The notes beneath the pieces were generated by a model. It searched no databases, had not been told where the DNA came from, and saw nothing but the letters and a program-made list of their open reading frames with translations. Positions 24,644-32,882 of a stretch of 64,000 bases of DNA are shown here, one piece after another. The stretch comes from Rummeliibacillus pycnus_A. GTDB taxonomy: Bacteria; Bacillota; Bacilli; Bacillales_A; Planococcaceae. The stretch's first letter is position 1. Each line of letters starts with the position of its first letter. The translations under genes and the position numbers were made by a program. The DNA is taken from contig NZ_CP132291.1 in the NCBI RefSeq assembly GCF_044359855.1, positions 2,914,001 through 2,978,000 of the forward strand, read 5' to 3'.

Positions 24644-25834
24644 TTGTCAAACGTACTCAATACATTCGTTAACGACAATTTACAACAGCTTCATGACCAA
24701 GGCTTATACAATGAAATCGATCCAGTCGAAGGTGCCAATGGGCCAGTTATTCAAGTTCGTGGTAAGAAACTGATCAACCTATCTTCAAATAATTATCTTG
24801 GTTTAGCAACCAATCATGAATTAAAAGAAATTGCTAAAAAAACAATTGATACTTACGGCGTAGGTGCAGGTGCAGTTCGTACAATCAACGGTACACTTGA
24901 TTTACACGTTAAATTAGAAGAAAAATTGGCAGAATTTAAAGGAACTGAAGCTGCGATTTCTTATCAATCTGGCTTCAACTGTAATATGGCAGCTATTTCC
25001 GCTGTTATGGATAAAAATGATGCAATTCTTTCTGACCAACTCAATCACGCATCTATTATTGATGGTTGTCGCTTATCAAAAGCGAAAATTATTGCATTTA
25101 ATCACTCTGATATGGAGGATCTTCGCAAAAAAGCGAAAGAAGCAACTGAATCAGGTCTTTACAATAAAGTTATGGTTATTACGGATGGCGTTTTCTCAAT
25201 GGATGGAGATATTGCAAAACTCCCTGAAATAGTAGAAATCGCAAAAGAATTCGACCTTATTACATATGTGGATGACGCACATGGCTCAGGTGTAACAGGT
25301 AAAGGGAAAGGTACTGTTAAACATTTTGGTTTACAAAATGAAATCGACTTCCAAATTGGAACTCTATCAAAAGCAATCGGCGTTGTTGGTGGTTATGTAG
25401 CGGGTAAGAAAAACCTGATTGATTGGTTAAAAGTCCGTTCTCGTCCATTCTTGTTCTCAACAGCTCTACCACCAGGTGATGTAGCTGCGATTACTCGTGC
25501 AGTTCAAATGTTAATTGATTCTACAGAACTTTGTGACAAGCTTTGGGAAAATGGTGACTACCTAAAAGCAGGATTGCAAAAGCTTGGCTTTAACATTGGC
25601 CATTCTGAAACACCGATTACTCCATGTATTATCGGTGATGAAAAACTTACACAACAATTTTCATCTCGTCTAATTGAAGAAGGTGTTTATGCAAAGGCAA
25701 TCGTCTTCCCGACTGTTCCAACAGGCACTGGTCGCGTACGTAATATGCCAACTGCTGCTCATACGAAGGAAATGTTAGACGAAGCTTTAGCTATTTATGA
25801 AAAAGTAGGGAAAGAGCTCGGGGTTATTTCCTAA
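24644..25834 (+). CDS. kbl: Glycine C-acetyltransferase (2-amino-3-ketobutyrate CoA ligase)
   Basis: This PLP enzyme cleaves 2-amino-3-ketobutyrate, the product of threonine dehydrogenase, with CoA to glycine and acetyl-CoA. The 396-residue protein has the alpha-oxoamine synthase pattern INLSSNNYLGLA, GAGAVRTINGT, the DDAHGSG motif and the PLP lysine in TLSKAIGVVGG (near 243). The start at TTG 24644 is 9 bases from AAAGGG; longer starts extend into the promoter. BioF is the main alternative, but YNEIDPVEG and the presence of tdh in the window, sharing an operator, favour Kbl. Confidence 0.92.
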   Translation: MSNVLNTFVNDNLQQLHDQGLYNEIDPVEGANGPVIQVRGKKLINLSSNNYLGLATNHELKEIAKKTIDTYGVGAGAVRTINGTLDLHVKLEEKLAEFKGTEAAISYQSGFNCNMAAISAVMDKNDAILSDQLNHASIIDGCRLSKAKIIAFNHSDMEDLRKKAKEATESGLYNKVMVITDGVFSMDGDIAKLPEIVEIAKEFDLITYVDDAHGSGVTGKGKGTVKHFGLQNEIDFQIGTLSKAIGVVGGYVAGKKNLIDWLKVRSRPFLFSTALPPGDVAAITRAVQMLIDSTELCDKLWENGDYLKAGLQKLGFNIGHSETPITPCIIGDEKLTQQFSSRLIEEGVYAKAIVFPTVPTGTGRVRNMPTAAHTKEMLDEALAIYEKVGKELGVIS

Positions 25835-25876
25835 GCATTGAAATCTGTTTAAGATAAATTGAGTTTACTTAAGAAT

Positions 25877-25923
25877 AAAAAGTTGTGGATAAGGAGTTAT
25901 GCTTATCCACAACTTTTATTTTT
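25877..25923 (+). terminator. kbl terminator
   Basis: AAAAGTTGTGGATAAG pairs perfectly with CTTATCCACAACTTTT, followed by ATTTTTG. It also faces the convergent mtnE. Confidence 0.9.
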
Positions 25924-25970
25924 GCTTATAGCCATTATGTGTATTATGAATTTTTAATAATCGTTAATTC

Positions 25971-27155
25971 TTATGCTAGTTCAGCAGGTTTTTTTAATAG
26001 ATTTAGTTTTTCAATGCGCTTTACGGCTTCAGTTAGTCGCTGTTCATCTACTAATAACCCTACTCGTATATAACCTTCGCCATATTCTCCAAAGCCATTA
26101 CCTGCAGCGACAGCCACATCCGCTTTTTCTAATAGTAAATCTGCAAATTGTTGACTTGTATAACCTTCAGGAACAGGAAGCCATGCAAAGAAGGAACCCA
26201 TTGGTGCTGTTACAGGCCAACCAGCTTCGTTGCACGCTTTGATAAGTACGTTTCGTCGATTTTCGTATAGGGCTACTTGCTCTGTAACACAAGTTTGATC
26301 CCCAGTTAAAGCTTCAACTGCTGCTAATTGCAAGGCTGGAAATAGGCTAACAAAGAGATGATCTTGTATAAGGTTTAAAGCTTCAATTATCTGTGCATTA
26401 CCAACTGCAAAACCTACTCGCCATCCTGCCATATTATAAGTTTTAGATAATGTGTAGACCTCAATGCCGACTTCTTTTGCCCCTTCAGTTTGGAGGAAGC
26501 TAATTGGCTTTTTACCTTCAAAACCAATTGCACCGTAAGCAAAATCTTGTAGAATTGCTATATCGTTTTCTTTTGCCAGTTTGATTGTTTCCTGGTAGAA
26601 CTCTTTTGTAGCAATACCGCCTGTTGGGTTATTGGGATAGTTTAAATACATTAATTTTGCACGTTTTTTTATATCTTCAGAAAGCTTTTCGTAGTCTGGA
26701 AGGAAATCGTTTTCTGCTAAAAGTGGCATTGTTTCAAATTGGACATCTGCTAATGTCACACCTGATAAATAATCAGGGTAGCCAGGGTCTGGGAGTAGCA
26801 TTGTATCTCCAGGATTTAATAGAGCAAGAGGTAATTCAACGAGACCAGCTTTTGCACCGAAAAGAATGGATACTTCTGTTTCAGGGTCAATGTCCACATC
26901 GTATTCTCGTTTATAAAAGTGAGCGACAGCTTCCTTTAGTTCAGGTAATCCGCGGAAAGGTGAATATTTATGCAGTTGCGGATTGGCAGTTGCTTCTTGC
27001 ATTGCTTTTACGATATGTGCTGGTGTAGGCTGATCTGGATTTCCTTGTCCTAGATTAATTACATCTCTTCCTTCTGCAACGGCGTCACTTACTTGTTTAA
27101 CAAGGTGTGCAAAGAATTGTTTCGGTAAATTTTTTAGTTTTGTTGATAACTCCAT
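25971..27155 (-). CDS. mtnE: Methionine-salvage aminotransferase MtnE
   Basis: This class I PLP aminotransferase makes methionine from 4-methylthio-2-oxobutyrate with glutamine as preferred donor, the last step of methionine salvage in B. subtilis. The 394-residue protein closely follows the MtnE (YkrV) pattern: INLGQGNPDQPTP, LPDPGYPDYLSGV, LNYPNNPTGG, the PLP lysine in YTLSKTYNMAGWR and YGEGYIRVGLL. The start at ATG 27155 follows GGAGGGAAAT. It is divergent from mtnU, as in Bacillus. No mtnK, mtnA, mtnW or mtnX gene is in the window. Confidence 0.88.
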   Translation of the reverse strand: MELSTKLKNLPKQFFAHLVKQVSDAVAEGRDVINLGQGNPDQPTPAHIVKAMQEATANPQLHKYSPFRGLPELKEAVAHFYKREYDVDIDPETEVSILFGAKAGLVELPLALLNPGDTMLLPDPGYPDYLSGVTLADVQFETMPLLAENDFLPDYEKLSEDIKKRAKLMYLNYPNNPTGGIATKEFYQETIKLAKENDIAILQDFAYGAIGFEGKKPISFLQTEGAKEVGIEVYTLSKTYNMAGWRVGFAVGNAQIIEALNLIQDHLFVSLFPALQLAAVEALTGDQTCVTEQVALYENRRNVLIKACNEAGWPVTAPMGSFFAWLPVPEGYTSQQFADLLLEKADVAVAAGNGFGEYGEGYIRVGLLVDEQRLTEAVKRIEKLNLLKKPAELA

Positions 27156-27316
27156 AAATATTTCCCTCCAATTGATAGTTAAAAGTGCTAAGTCCATGTA
27201 CTATACATTTGAATTAGATATAGCTAGAATAGAAGAAAAGAAATTTTCTGAATTAAAAAACGATTTAGTGAAAATAGTATAACCTTTTTAAGAAAATGTC
27301 TATAGGTGGTGCGAAA

Positions 27317-28105
27317 ATGAAGATAGGATGTATTCAATTAAACGTAGCTTTTGGAGATGTTGAAAAAAATTTTACAAGGGCAGAAATATTTATTCGAGAA
27401 GCTGCTAGTAAAGGAGCAGAGCTCGTTATTTTGCCTGAAATGTGGAATACGGGCTATGCATTAGAAAAATTAGAGGAATTAGCAGATGTGAATGGTGAAA
27501 GAACGAAGAAATTCCTTCAAGCATTAGCTTCAGAGCTACACATTCATATTGTAGGTGGTTCAGTAGCGACGAAAAAAGGAGATGGATTCTTCAATACAAT
27601 GTATACAGTGAATCTCCATGGCGAAATAGTTGGCGAGTATGATAAAGCACATTTATTCCGCTTAATGGATGAACACTTACATCTATCTGCGGGTGAGGGA
27701 CAAAATAATTTTGAATTGGGAGATTTGCAAGCTGCTGGAGTGATTTGTTATGATATTCGTTTCCCAGAATGGCTTCGTCTTCATGCGTTAAACGGCGCGA
27801 AAGTTATATTTGTATCGGCCCAATGGCCAACCCCAAGGATTGATCACTGGAAAGTATTATTGCAGGCACGTGCCATTGAGAATCAATGCTTCATCGTTGC
27901 AATTAACCGTATTAGCAATAAAGTAGAAAACTTTAATGGTCAATCGATGGTGATTGAACCATGGGGCGAAGTACTGTGGACAGGTAAAGAAGATGAAGAA
28001 CTTTCCATAGTCGATGTTGATTTCTCGAAAGTGGATGAGGTACGTAAGAAGATTCCAGTGTATGATGATCGACGTCCAGAATTGTATAAGGATATTTTGA
28101 AATAA
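27317..28105 (+). CDS. mtnU: Omega-amidase MtnU, nitrilase superfamily
   Basis: A 262-residue carbon-nitrogen hydrolase. Its likely role is hydrolysis of 2-oxoglutaramate left by MtnE transamination, or a related amide. The Glu-Lys-Cys triad is visible: ILPEMWNTG, YDKAHLF and ICYDIRFPEW. The start at ATG 27317 follows GGTGG; the earlier frame start at 27296 has no site. The divergent pairing with mtnE matches B. subtilis gene context and supports the assignment. No riboswitch is visible in the 160-base gap. Confidence 0.85.
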   Translation: MKIGCIQLNVAFGDVEKNFTRAEIFIREAASKGAELVILPEMWNTGYALEKLEELADVNGERTKKFLQALASELHIHIVGGSVATKKGDGFFNTMYTVNLHGEIVGEYDKAHLFRLMDEHLHLSAGEGQNNFELGDLQAAGVICYDIRFPEWLRLHALNGAKVIFVSAQWPTPRIDHWKVLLQARAIENQCFIVAINRISNKVENFNGQSMVIEPWGEVLWTGKEDEELSIVDVDFSKVDEVRKKIPVYDDRRPELYKDILK

Positions 28106-28113
28106 ATTCATTG

Positions 28114-28150
28114 ACCCATTTTACTATATCTTAGTAGAGTGGGTTTTTAT
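28114..28150 (+). terminator. mtnU terminator
   Basis: ACCCATTTTACTA pairs with TAGTAGAGTGGGT, followed by TTTTATTTTT. Confidence 0.8.
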
Positions 28151-28446
28151 TTTTAACGAAGTCACATCAAGAAAGAAGATAAAGCTTCCTAAATTGGAGA
28201 CGTCAATTTCACAGGACGTGGATAGAATTTAAAATTTCGTGGATTGACTTCCCAAAAACGTGGATAGCCCCTATAAAAAGCTACACCATAGCAATAAAGC
28301 CATTCTAATAACCTTCTCTAAGCAACATATATATAACATAGGCTATATAAAAAATTACTTCACAGGATACTTATAGCAAAAAAGTTGTCGTTTATTGGTA
28401 AAGTACTACTTCCTACTTGTCATCTCACTTATCTCATTTTAAAATA
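28151..28446. other. Gene-free spacer with three short direct repeats
   Basis: No supported gene lies between the mtnU terminator and the LexA box. CGTGGAT occurs three times (about 28217, 28239 and 28260), each followed by A/TG-type sequence, spaced about 21 bases apart. I see no promoter or structure I can assign to them. Confidence 0.4.
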
Positions 28447-28460
28447 GGAACAAATGTTCT
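28447..28460 (+). promoter_or_regulatory. LexA (SOS) box upstream of uvrX
   Basis: GGAACAAATGTTCT holds the GAAC-N4-GTTC core of the Bacillus LexA/DinR site (CGAAC-N4-GTTCG), ending just before the uvrX ribosome site. LexA repression and DNA-damage induction follow from the known regulation of Bacillus Y-family polymerases. Confidence 0.7.
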
Positions 28461-28475
28461 TGTTGGAGGTGTGCT

Positions 28476-29735
28476 GTGCTGTATGAAAATCTGCCGAGAA
28501 GGTCGGTTATGTGTGTAGATATGAAATGTTTTTATGCTAGCTGTATGGCATCATGGGCTCATTTAGATGTTGAAAAAGAGGCGATTGCAGTTGTGGGAAA
28601 CTTTCAGCAAAAAGGGAGTATTGTTCTGGCTGCTTCTCCGATTATGAAGCAACGATTTCAAGTGAAAACAGGAACGAGACTATATGAAATACCGAAGCAT
28701 CCAGATATTCATTTATTTGAACCGAAGATGGAATATTTTGTTCGTATGTCGGTTGAAATTACCAAGCTATTGAATAGTTATGTACCAAAGGAAGCTATTC
28801 ATGTATATAGCATTGATGAAAGCTTTGTCGACCTTACTGGTACCGAAAAACTGTGGGGAGATCCAGTAGAAACAGCACACCAAATTCAAGATGAACTTTA
28901 TCGACAATTTGAAATTCGAAGCACAGTTGGCATGGGACCAAATATGTTGTTAGCAAAACTTGCACTCGATTTAGATGCGAAAAAAACAGGCTTTGCCAAA
29001 TGGGATTATGAAGATGTGGAAAAAAAACTGTGGCCAGTTACACCTTTATCGAAGATGTGGGGAATCGGTCATCGAACAGAACGAACGCTTAATAATATGG
29101 GGATTTTCTCTGTTGGTGATTTAGCTCATGCTGATTTAGCCACATTAGAAAATCATTTCGGTATTATGGGCAATCAGCTATACTATCATGCTCGTGGCAT
29201 CGATTTATCAGAAGTAGGTGAAGCACCACTGATAGAAGGGCAAATTAGTAATGGCAAAAGCCAAATATTGATGAGAGATTACAACACCAAAAAGGAAGTG
29301 TTGGCTGTCCTCCTTGAAATGTGTGAGGATGTGGCAAGAAGAGCACGAGAAGCTTATAAAGTAGGACGTACCATTACTTTGGGAATTTCTTATAGCAAAA
29401 ATGCCTTCGGAGGAGGTTTCAATCGTTCGCGCACAATTGATGAAGCAACCAATGATACAATGGTCATTTATCGTGTTTGCCAGCAAATATTAAATGAGCA
29501 ATACAATGAACGTCCTGTACGGCAAATTAGTGTCAGTATTACAAAATTAGAATCAGAACATTCCATGCAGCTCAGCTTTTTTGATACAACTCGTTGGAGG
29601 CGTCGCAAACTGGGTGCCACGATGGATCAGCTTCGCACTCACTATGGTTCTTCAGCAGTATTACGGGCAGTATCTTATACGGATGCAGGCACTGCGATTA
29701 AGCGCTCCAAATTACTCGGTGGACATAAAAAATAA
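28476..29735 (+). CDS. uvrX: Y-family DNA polymerase, UvrX/YqjW type
   Basis: This error-prone translesion polymerase bypasses UV-type lesions. The 419-residue protein has the palm motifs CVDMKCFYASC and YSIDESFVDLTG (catalytic acidic residues), the helix-hairpin-helix region PLSKMWGIGHRTERTLNNMGI and the little-finger domain ending QLSFFD, a likely sliding-clamp-binding motif. GTG 28476 follows GGAGGT by 5 bases. A LexA box overlaps its upstream region and a YolD-family gene follows, as in the yqjW-yqjX and uvrX-yolD operons. Confidence 0.93.
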   Translation: MLYENLPRRSVMCVDMKCFYASCMASWAHLDVEKEAIAVVGNFQQKGSIVLAASPIMKQRFQVKTGTRLYEIPKHPDIHLFEPKMEYFVRMSVEITKLLNSYVPKEAIHVYSIDESFVDLTGTEKLWGDPVETAHQIQDELYRQFEIRSTVGMGPNMLLAKLALDLDAKKTGFAKWDYEDVEKKLWPVTPLSKMWGIGHRTERTLNNMGIFSVGDLAHADLATLENHFGIMGNQLYYHARGIDLSEVGEAPLIEGQISNGKSQILMRDYNTKKEVLAVLLEMCEDVARRAREAYKVGRTITLGISYSKNAFGGGFNRSRTIDEATNDTMVIYRVCQQILNEQYNERPVRQISVSITKLESEHSMQLSFFDTTRWRRRKLGATMDQLRTHYGSSAVLRAVSYTDAGTAIKRSKLLGGHKK

Positions 29736-29756
29736 AAATGTATATTTATACATTTT
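29735..29756. terminator. Weak hairpin after uvrX
   Basis: AAAATGTATA pairs with TATACATTTT. The downstream sequence is not T-rich, so it may be an attenuating hairpin rather than a full terminator before yolD. Confidence 0.35.
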
Positions 29757-29926
29757 AAAACCAATTGGTTTATGCATCCGAGTGAATACGTTATGCAAAA
29801 AAAGGAAAGTTGATTGTGGATAACTTGAGTGTGGATAACTAAAAACAGTGAAAAGAAGTTTATAGAAAAATCATCTTTAGCATAGAATTATGCGGGTCGA
29901 ATGAATGTACAAAGGAGGTATTTAGC

Positions 29927-30262
29927 TTGATACGTGATCGAGGAAATATAAAATGGACTGCGATGATGCTACCAGAACATGTACAAAGGCTAAGAACTTG
30001 GCAACAGGAGACACAACAAATTGCAAAACCTGCATTTGATGAATGGACATTACAAGCATTAGAAGAAGAACTGATGCAAGCTTATTACGGCAAGAAAGAA
30101 GTATTACTAGAAGTTTGGCATCAGCGATTAAGTACTCAATATAGAGGTGTCATTACGAAACTCAAAAGCGAAGAAAAAAAGATTTGTTTATACGATGCCA
30201 AACAACTTGTGAATAATTGGATTGAGATAGAATTCATTCTCTGTATAAAGGTACTTGAGTGA
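29927..30262 (+). CDS. YolD-like protein partnered with uvrX
   Basis: The 111-residue YolD-family protein shows the usual MIRDRGNIKWTAMMLPEHVQRL start and a short helical body. YolD-type proteins occur beside Y-family polymerases and are thought to modulate them. The TTG start follows AAAGGAGGT by 7 bases. About 190 bases separate it from uvrX, more than in a tight operon, so it may have a promoter of its own; no separate LexA box is evident. Confidence 0.85.
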   Translation: MIRDRGNIKWTAMMLPEHVQRLRTWQQETQQIAKPAFDEWTLQALEEELMQAYYGKKEVLLEVWHQRLSTQYRGVITKLKSEEKKICLYDAKQLVNNWIEIEFILCIKVLE

Positions 30263-30826
30263 ATTAATTTTATAATTCAAAACTCATATAAAATATACGA
30301 ACATATCATGATATCTAATTTTGTTCATTGCAACGCTTTCGACGGCGAGTCCTCGAAAATGCATTCGCATTTCCTTCGTGTGATGTTCATTCAGTGAGGC
30401 TTATTCATAGTCCTATAGGAAAAGATTGAGTTGAAAGCCCCGTAGGAACTTAGTGACACTGAAAAAGTAAAAAAGATGAAAATTTATTATAAAAATCTGT
30501 TATAGCTATCTTTGTTAATGTGGAATTAGCGAAGACTCCTGCGGGAAAGCGAGACAGGTGAGACCCCGCAGTGAAGCACGGTACGGGCTTCCGAGGAGGC
30601 TCAACGCTCGCCCGCGGAAAGCAAAGCTAATTCCACATCACGCTGAAACCAGATTAATACTATTAATATTTGTATATAAACACTTTTTCAGTACCCTAAA
30701 CGTAGTGGCAGAGATCGAAGTCAAGCCCGAGGAAAGCGCCGTCTGTAGCGGAACATCCATAGTGAAAAGTTAATGTGTTGAAATGCTCGTATTTAAAAAC
30801 TAAACATGAGTTTATGAAATTGATTC
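30261..30826. repeat. Inverted-repeat element A, copy 1, interrupted by element B
   Basis: Its ends are imperfect inverted repeats (GAATTAATTTTATAA on the left; ATGAAATTGATTC at 30814-30826 on the right; ATACGAACAT against ATACGAGCAT inside them). The core shares long similarity with copies at 49898-50144 and 39020-39165 (reverse). Element B sits inside at 30456-30698. No ORF is supported. Without element B the unit would be about 315 bp. Confidence 0.7.
30456..30698. repeat. MITE-like element B, copy 2, inserted in element A
   Basis: It has perfect 11-bp terminal inverted repeats ACTGAAAAAGT (30458-30468) and ACTTTTTCAGT (30682-30692). Flanks AACTTAGTG (30447-30455) and AACGTAGTG (30699-30707) form an 8-of-9 target-site duplication. 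An internal stem ATGTGGAATTAGC (30518-30530)/GCTAATTCCACAT (30626-30638) makes a long hairpin with a GC-rich centre. No coding capacity, so it would need a transposase from elsewhere. Confidence 0.75.
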
Positions 30827-30883
30827 GCATAGCCATAAAAAAATAAAGATATTTTAAAATAGTTGATTTTTTCAAAAAATTCA

Positions 30884-30912
30884 TTGACAAATGACGTAAA
30901 AGGAAATAATAT
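30884..30912 (+). promoter_or_regulatory. Sigma-A promoter of metNIQ
   Basis: TTGACA (30884-30889), a 17-bp spacer and TAATAT (30907-30912) lie about 30 bases before the SAM riboswitch aptamer. Confidence 0.8.
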
Positions 30913-30943
30913 GATTATCATAAACTTACAACTTAATAAATGG

Positions 30944-31043
30944 AATTTATCAAGAGTGACTGAGGGATAGGCCCTGTGAAGTCCAGCAACCCCCGCTAGG
31001 GAAGGTGCTAATTCCTACAGAATTTATTTCTGAAAGATAAATG
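30944..31043 (+). ncRNA. SAM-I (S-box) riboswitch
   Basis: The sequence follows the S-box core: TTTATCAAGAGTGACTGAGG, GATAGGCCCTGTGAAGTCC, AGCAACC, GGTGCTAATTCC, then TGAAAGATAAA closing helix P1 with TTTATC. An intrinsic terminator follows at 31055-31092. SAM binding would stabilise P1 and allow termination, shutting off methionine import when SAM is plentiful. Confidence 0.95.
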
Positions 31044-31054
31044 AACGTCGATTA

Positions 31055-31092
31055 TAAGATACATCTTTCAGTTGAGAGATGTATCTTTTTTT
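31055..31092 (+). terminator. Terminator of the SAM riboswitch
   Basis: AAGATACATCTTTCA pairs with TGAGAGATGTATCTT followed by TTTTT, immediately downstream of the aptamer and before metN. Confidence 0.9.
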
Positions 31093-31165
31093 AGTAAAAA
31101 TACATAGTTTGTCGATAGGAATCATTGAAATTTTCCGCAATAGTAATTAAACGAGGATTAGAGGG

Positions 31166-32185
31166 ATGTATATGCTGGAAATACAAAATGTATCGAAGGT
31201 TTACAAAGCAAAAAAGAAAATGGTAACCGGTGTAAATCATGTCTCTTTGACAATTGGAGATGGAGAGATATTTGGTATTGTTGGTTATTCTGGGGCAGGC
31301 AAAAGTTCCTTATTACGCTGTATTAATTTGTTGGAACAACCAACGGATGGTCGGATATTAATCGATGGACAAGATTTAACAAAGTTAAAAGGTGAACAGC
31401 TTCGCCAAACGCGTTTGAAAATAGGGATGATCTTTCAACATTTCTATTTAATTAGCCAAAAAACAGTTGGAGAAAACATTGAATTTGCATTGAAAGCTGC
31501 TAAAACACCGAAGGAAGAACGAAATAAACGAGTTGAAGAATTACTTAATATGGTTGGCTTGGAAGATAAAAAAGATGTATTTCCAGCGCAGCTAAGTGGA
31601 GGGCAAAAGCAACGTGTAGGTATCGCAAGAGCACTGGCGAATAATCCATCTGTATTGCTTTGTGATGAAGCAACATCAGCGCTTGACCCAACAACAACAA
31701 CATCCATTTTACGATTATTGAAGAAAATTAACCGTGAGCTTGGCATTACGATTATTCTTATAACGCATGAAATGGATGTTGTGAAAGAAATTTGCGATCG
31801 TATGGCGATTATGCAGGACGGTAAAGTGATTGAAGAAGGCTCTGTTTATGATATCTTCGCAAATCCAGAAAAGCCATTAACGCAAGAATTTATTAGTAGT
31901 GTTGTATCATTTGATATTCCACAGGCAATCATGCAAAACGTCAAGGGAAATGTTGTAAAGATCTTATTCAAAGGTGATGTGGCGGGTGAGGGGGTTATTT
32001 CAGATACGCTTCAGCAATTTGAGGTACAAGGGAACTTCCTTCATGGCACAATTGAATATATTCAAGAAAGACCACTTGGTATTTTCCTCATGGAGCTGAA
32101 TGGACGAGTAGAAGACATTAACCGTTCGATTTCCTATATGGAAAGTCGTGGAGTAACAGTGGAGGTGTTAGACTATGATATTTGA
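31166..32185 (+). CDS. metN: Methionine ABC transporter ATP-binding protein
   Basis: The ATPase of the MetNIQ methionine importer, 339 residues. Walker A GYSGAGKSS, Q-loop, signature LSGGQKQR and Walker B VLLCDEATSALD are present, followed by the C-terminal NIL domain (about 260-339) that senses methionine and inhibits transport. The ATG at 31172 is an alternative start. The SAM riboswitch upstream fixes the substrate assignment. It overlaps metI by 11 bases. Confidence 0.96.
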   Translation: MYMLEIQNVSKVYKAKKKMVTGVNHVSLTIGDGEIFGIVGYSGAGKSSLLRCINLLEQPTDGRILIDGQDLTKLKGEQLRQTRLKIGMIFQHFYLISQKTVGENIEFALKAAKTPKEERNKRVEELLNMVGLEDKKDVFPAQLSGGQKQRVGIARALANNPSVLLCDEATSALDPTTTTSILRLLKKINRELGITIILITHEMDVVKEICDRMAIMQDGKVIEEGSVYDIFANPEKPLTQEFISSVVSFDIPQAIMQNVKGNVVKILFKGDVAGEGVISDTLQQFEVQGNFLHGTIEYIQERPLGIFLMELNGRVEDINRSISYMESRGVTVEVLDYDI

Positions 32186-32867
32186 TCCAAGTCATTTTGC
32201 TGATATGTTACCAGATATTTGGAGGGCATTTGGTCAAACACTTCAAATGGTGGGAATTTCTTTAGCGATTGCGCTAATCATTGGTTTGCCACTCGGTTTG
32301 CTATTATTCATTACAAGTAAAGGGTTATTTTCTACAAGCAAGCCAGGGTTACTAGGCAATCGGTTCGTTAATATAGTTGTTGGCTTTATCGTCAACCTTA
32401 TTCGTTCGATTCCATACATTATCCTTTTAGTAGCACTATTCCCACTCACAAAAATAATTGTTGGCGATACGATTGGTCCAATCGCAGCAAGTGTTTCTCT
32501 ATCTGTTGCAGCGATACCATTTTTCGCAAGACTAGTAGAAACATCTCTTCGTGAAATTGATAAAGGCGTCATCGAAGCGTCCATTGCTGTTGGAGCAACA
32601 CGCTGGATGATTATTAAAGATGTATTACTGCCTGAAGCAAAATCAGGTGTTATACAAGGAATTACCATGACGATTATTAGTTTAGTTGCATACTCAGCGA
32701 TGGCCGGAATTATCGGCGGTGGTGGTATCGGTGATTTGGCAATCCGCTTTGGTTATTACCGTTATGACAACACGATCATGATTGCAACAGTTGTTATTTT
32801 AATTGTAATCGTTCAAATCGTTCAATTAGCCGGCGATGCAATAGCAAAAGCAGTAGATAAAAGATAA
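32175..32867 (+). CDS. metI: Methionine ABC transporter permease
   Basis: The 230-residue permease has five membrane helices and the inner-membrane EAA-type loop EASIAVGATRWMIIKDVLLPEAKSG, which contacts MetN. Start ATG overlaps the metN end, indicating translational coupling; metQ follows 15 bases after its stop. Confidence 0.96.
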   Translation: MIFDPSHFADMLPDIWRAFGQTLQMVGISLAIALIIGLPLGLLLFITSKGLFSTSKPGLLGNRFVNIVVGFIVNLIRSIPYIILLVALFPLTKIIVGDTIGPIAASVSLSVAAIPFFARLVETSLREIDKGVIEASIAVGATRWMIIKDVLLPEAKSGVIQGITMTIISLVAYSAMAGIIGGGGIGDLAIRFGYYRYDNTIMIATVVILIVIVQIVQLAGDAIAKAVDKR

Positions 32868-32882
32868 ATAGGAGGTTTTATA

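Noticed and set aside
27240..27254. CodY box between mtnE and mtnU (AATTTTCTGAATTAA)
   Set aside because: Four mismatches to the consensus, unlike the 14/15 site before tdh.
30558..30773. ORF of 71 codons within the nested repeats
   Set aside because: It crosses the boundary of element B into element A and is Arg/Pro-rich, typical of GC-rich hairpin DNA read in frame.
30900..30922. Fur box over the metNIQ promoter (TGATTATCATAA)
   Set aside because: Only one half-site fits the 7-1-7 palindrome; the other half matches about 3 of 7 positions. The SAM riboswitch explains regulation.
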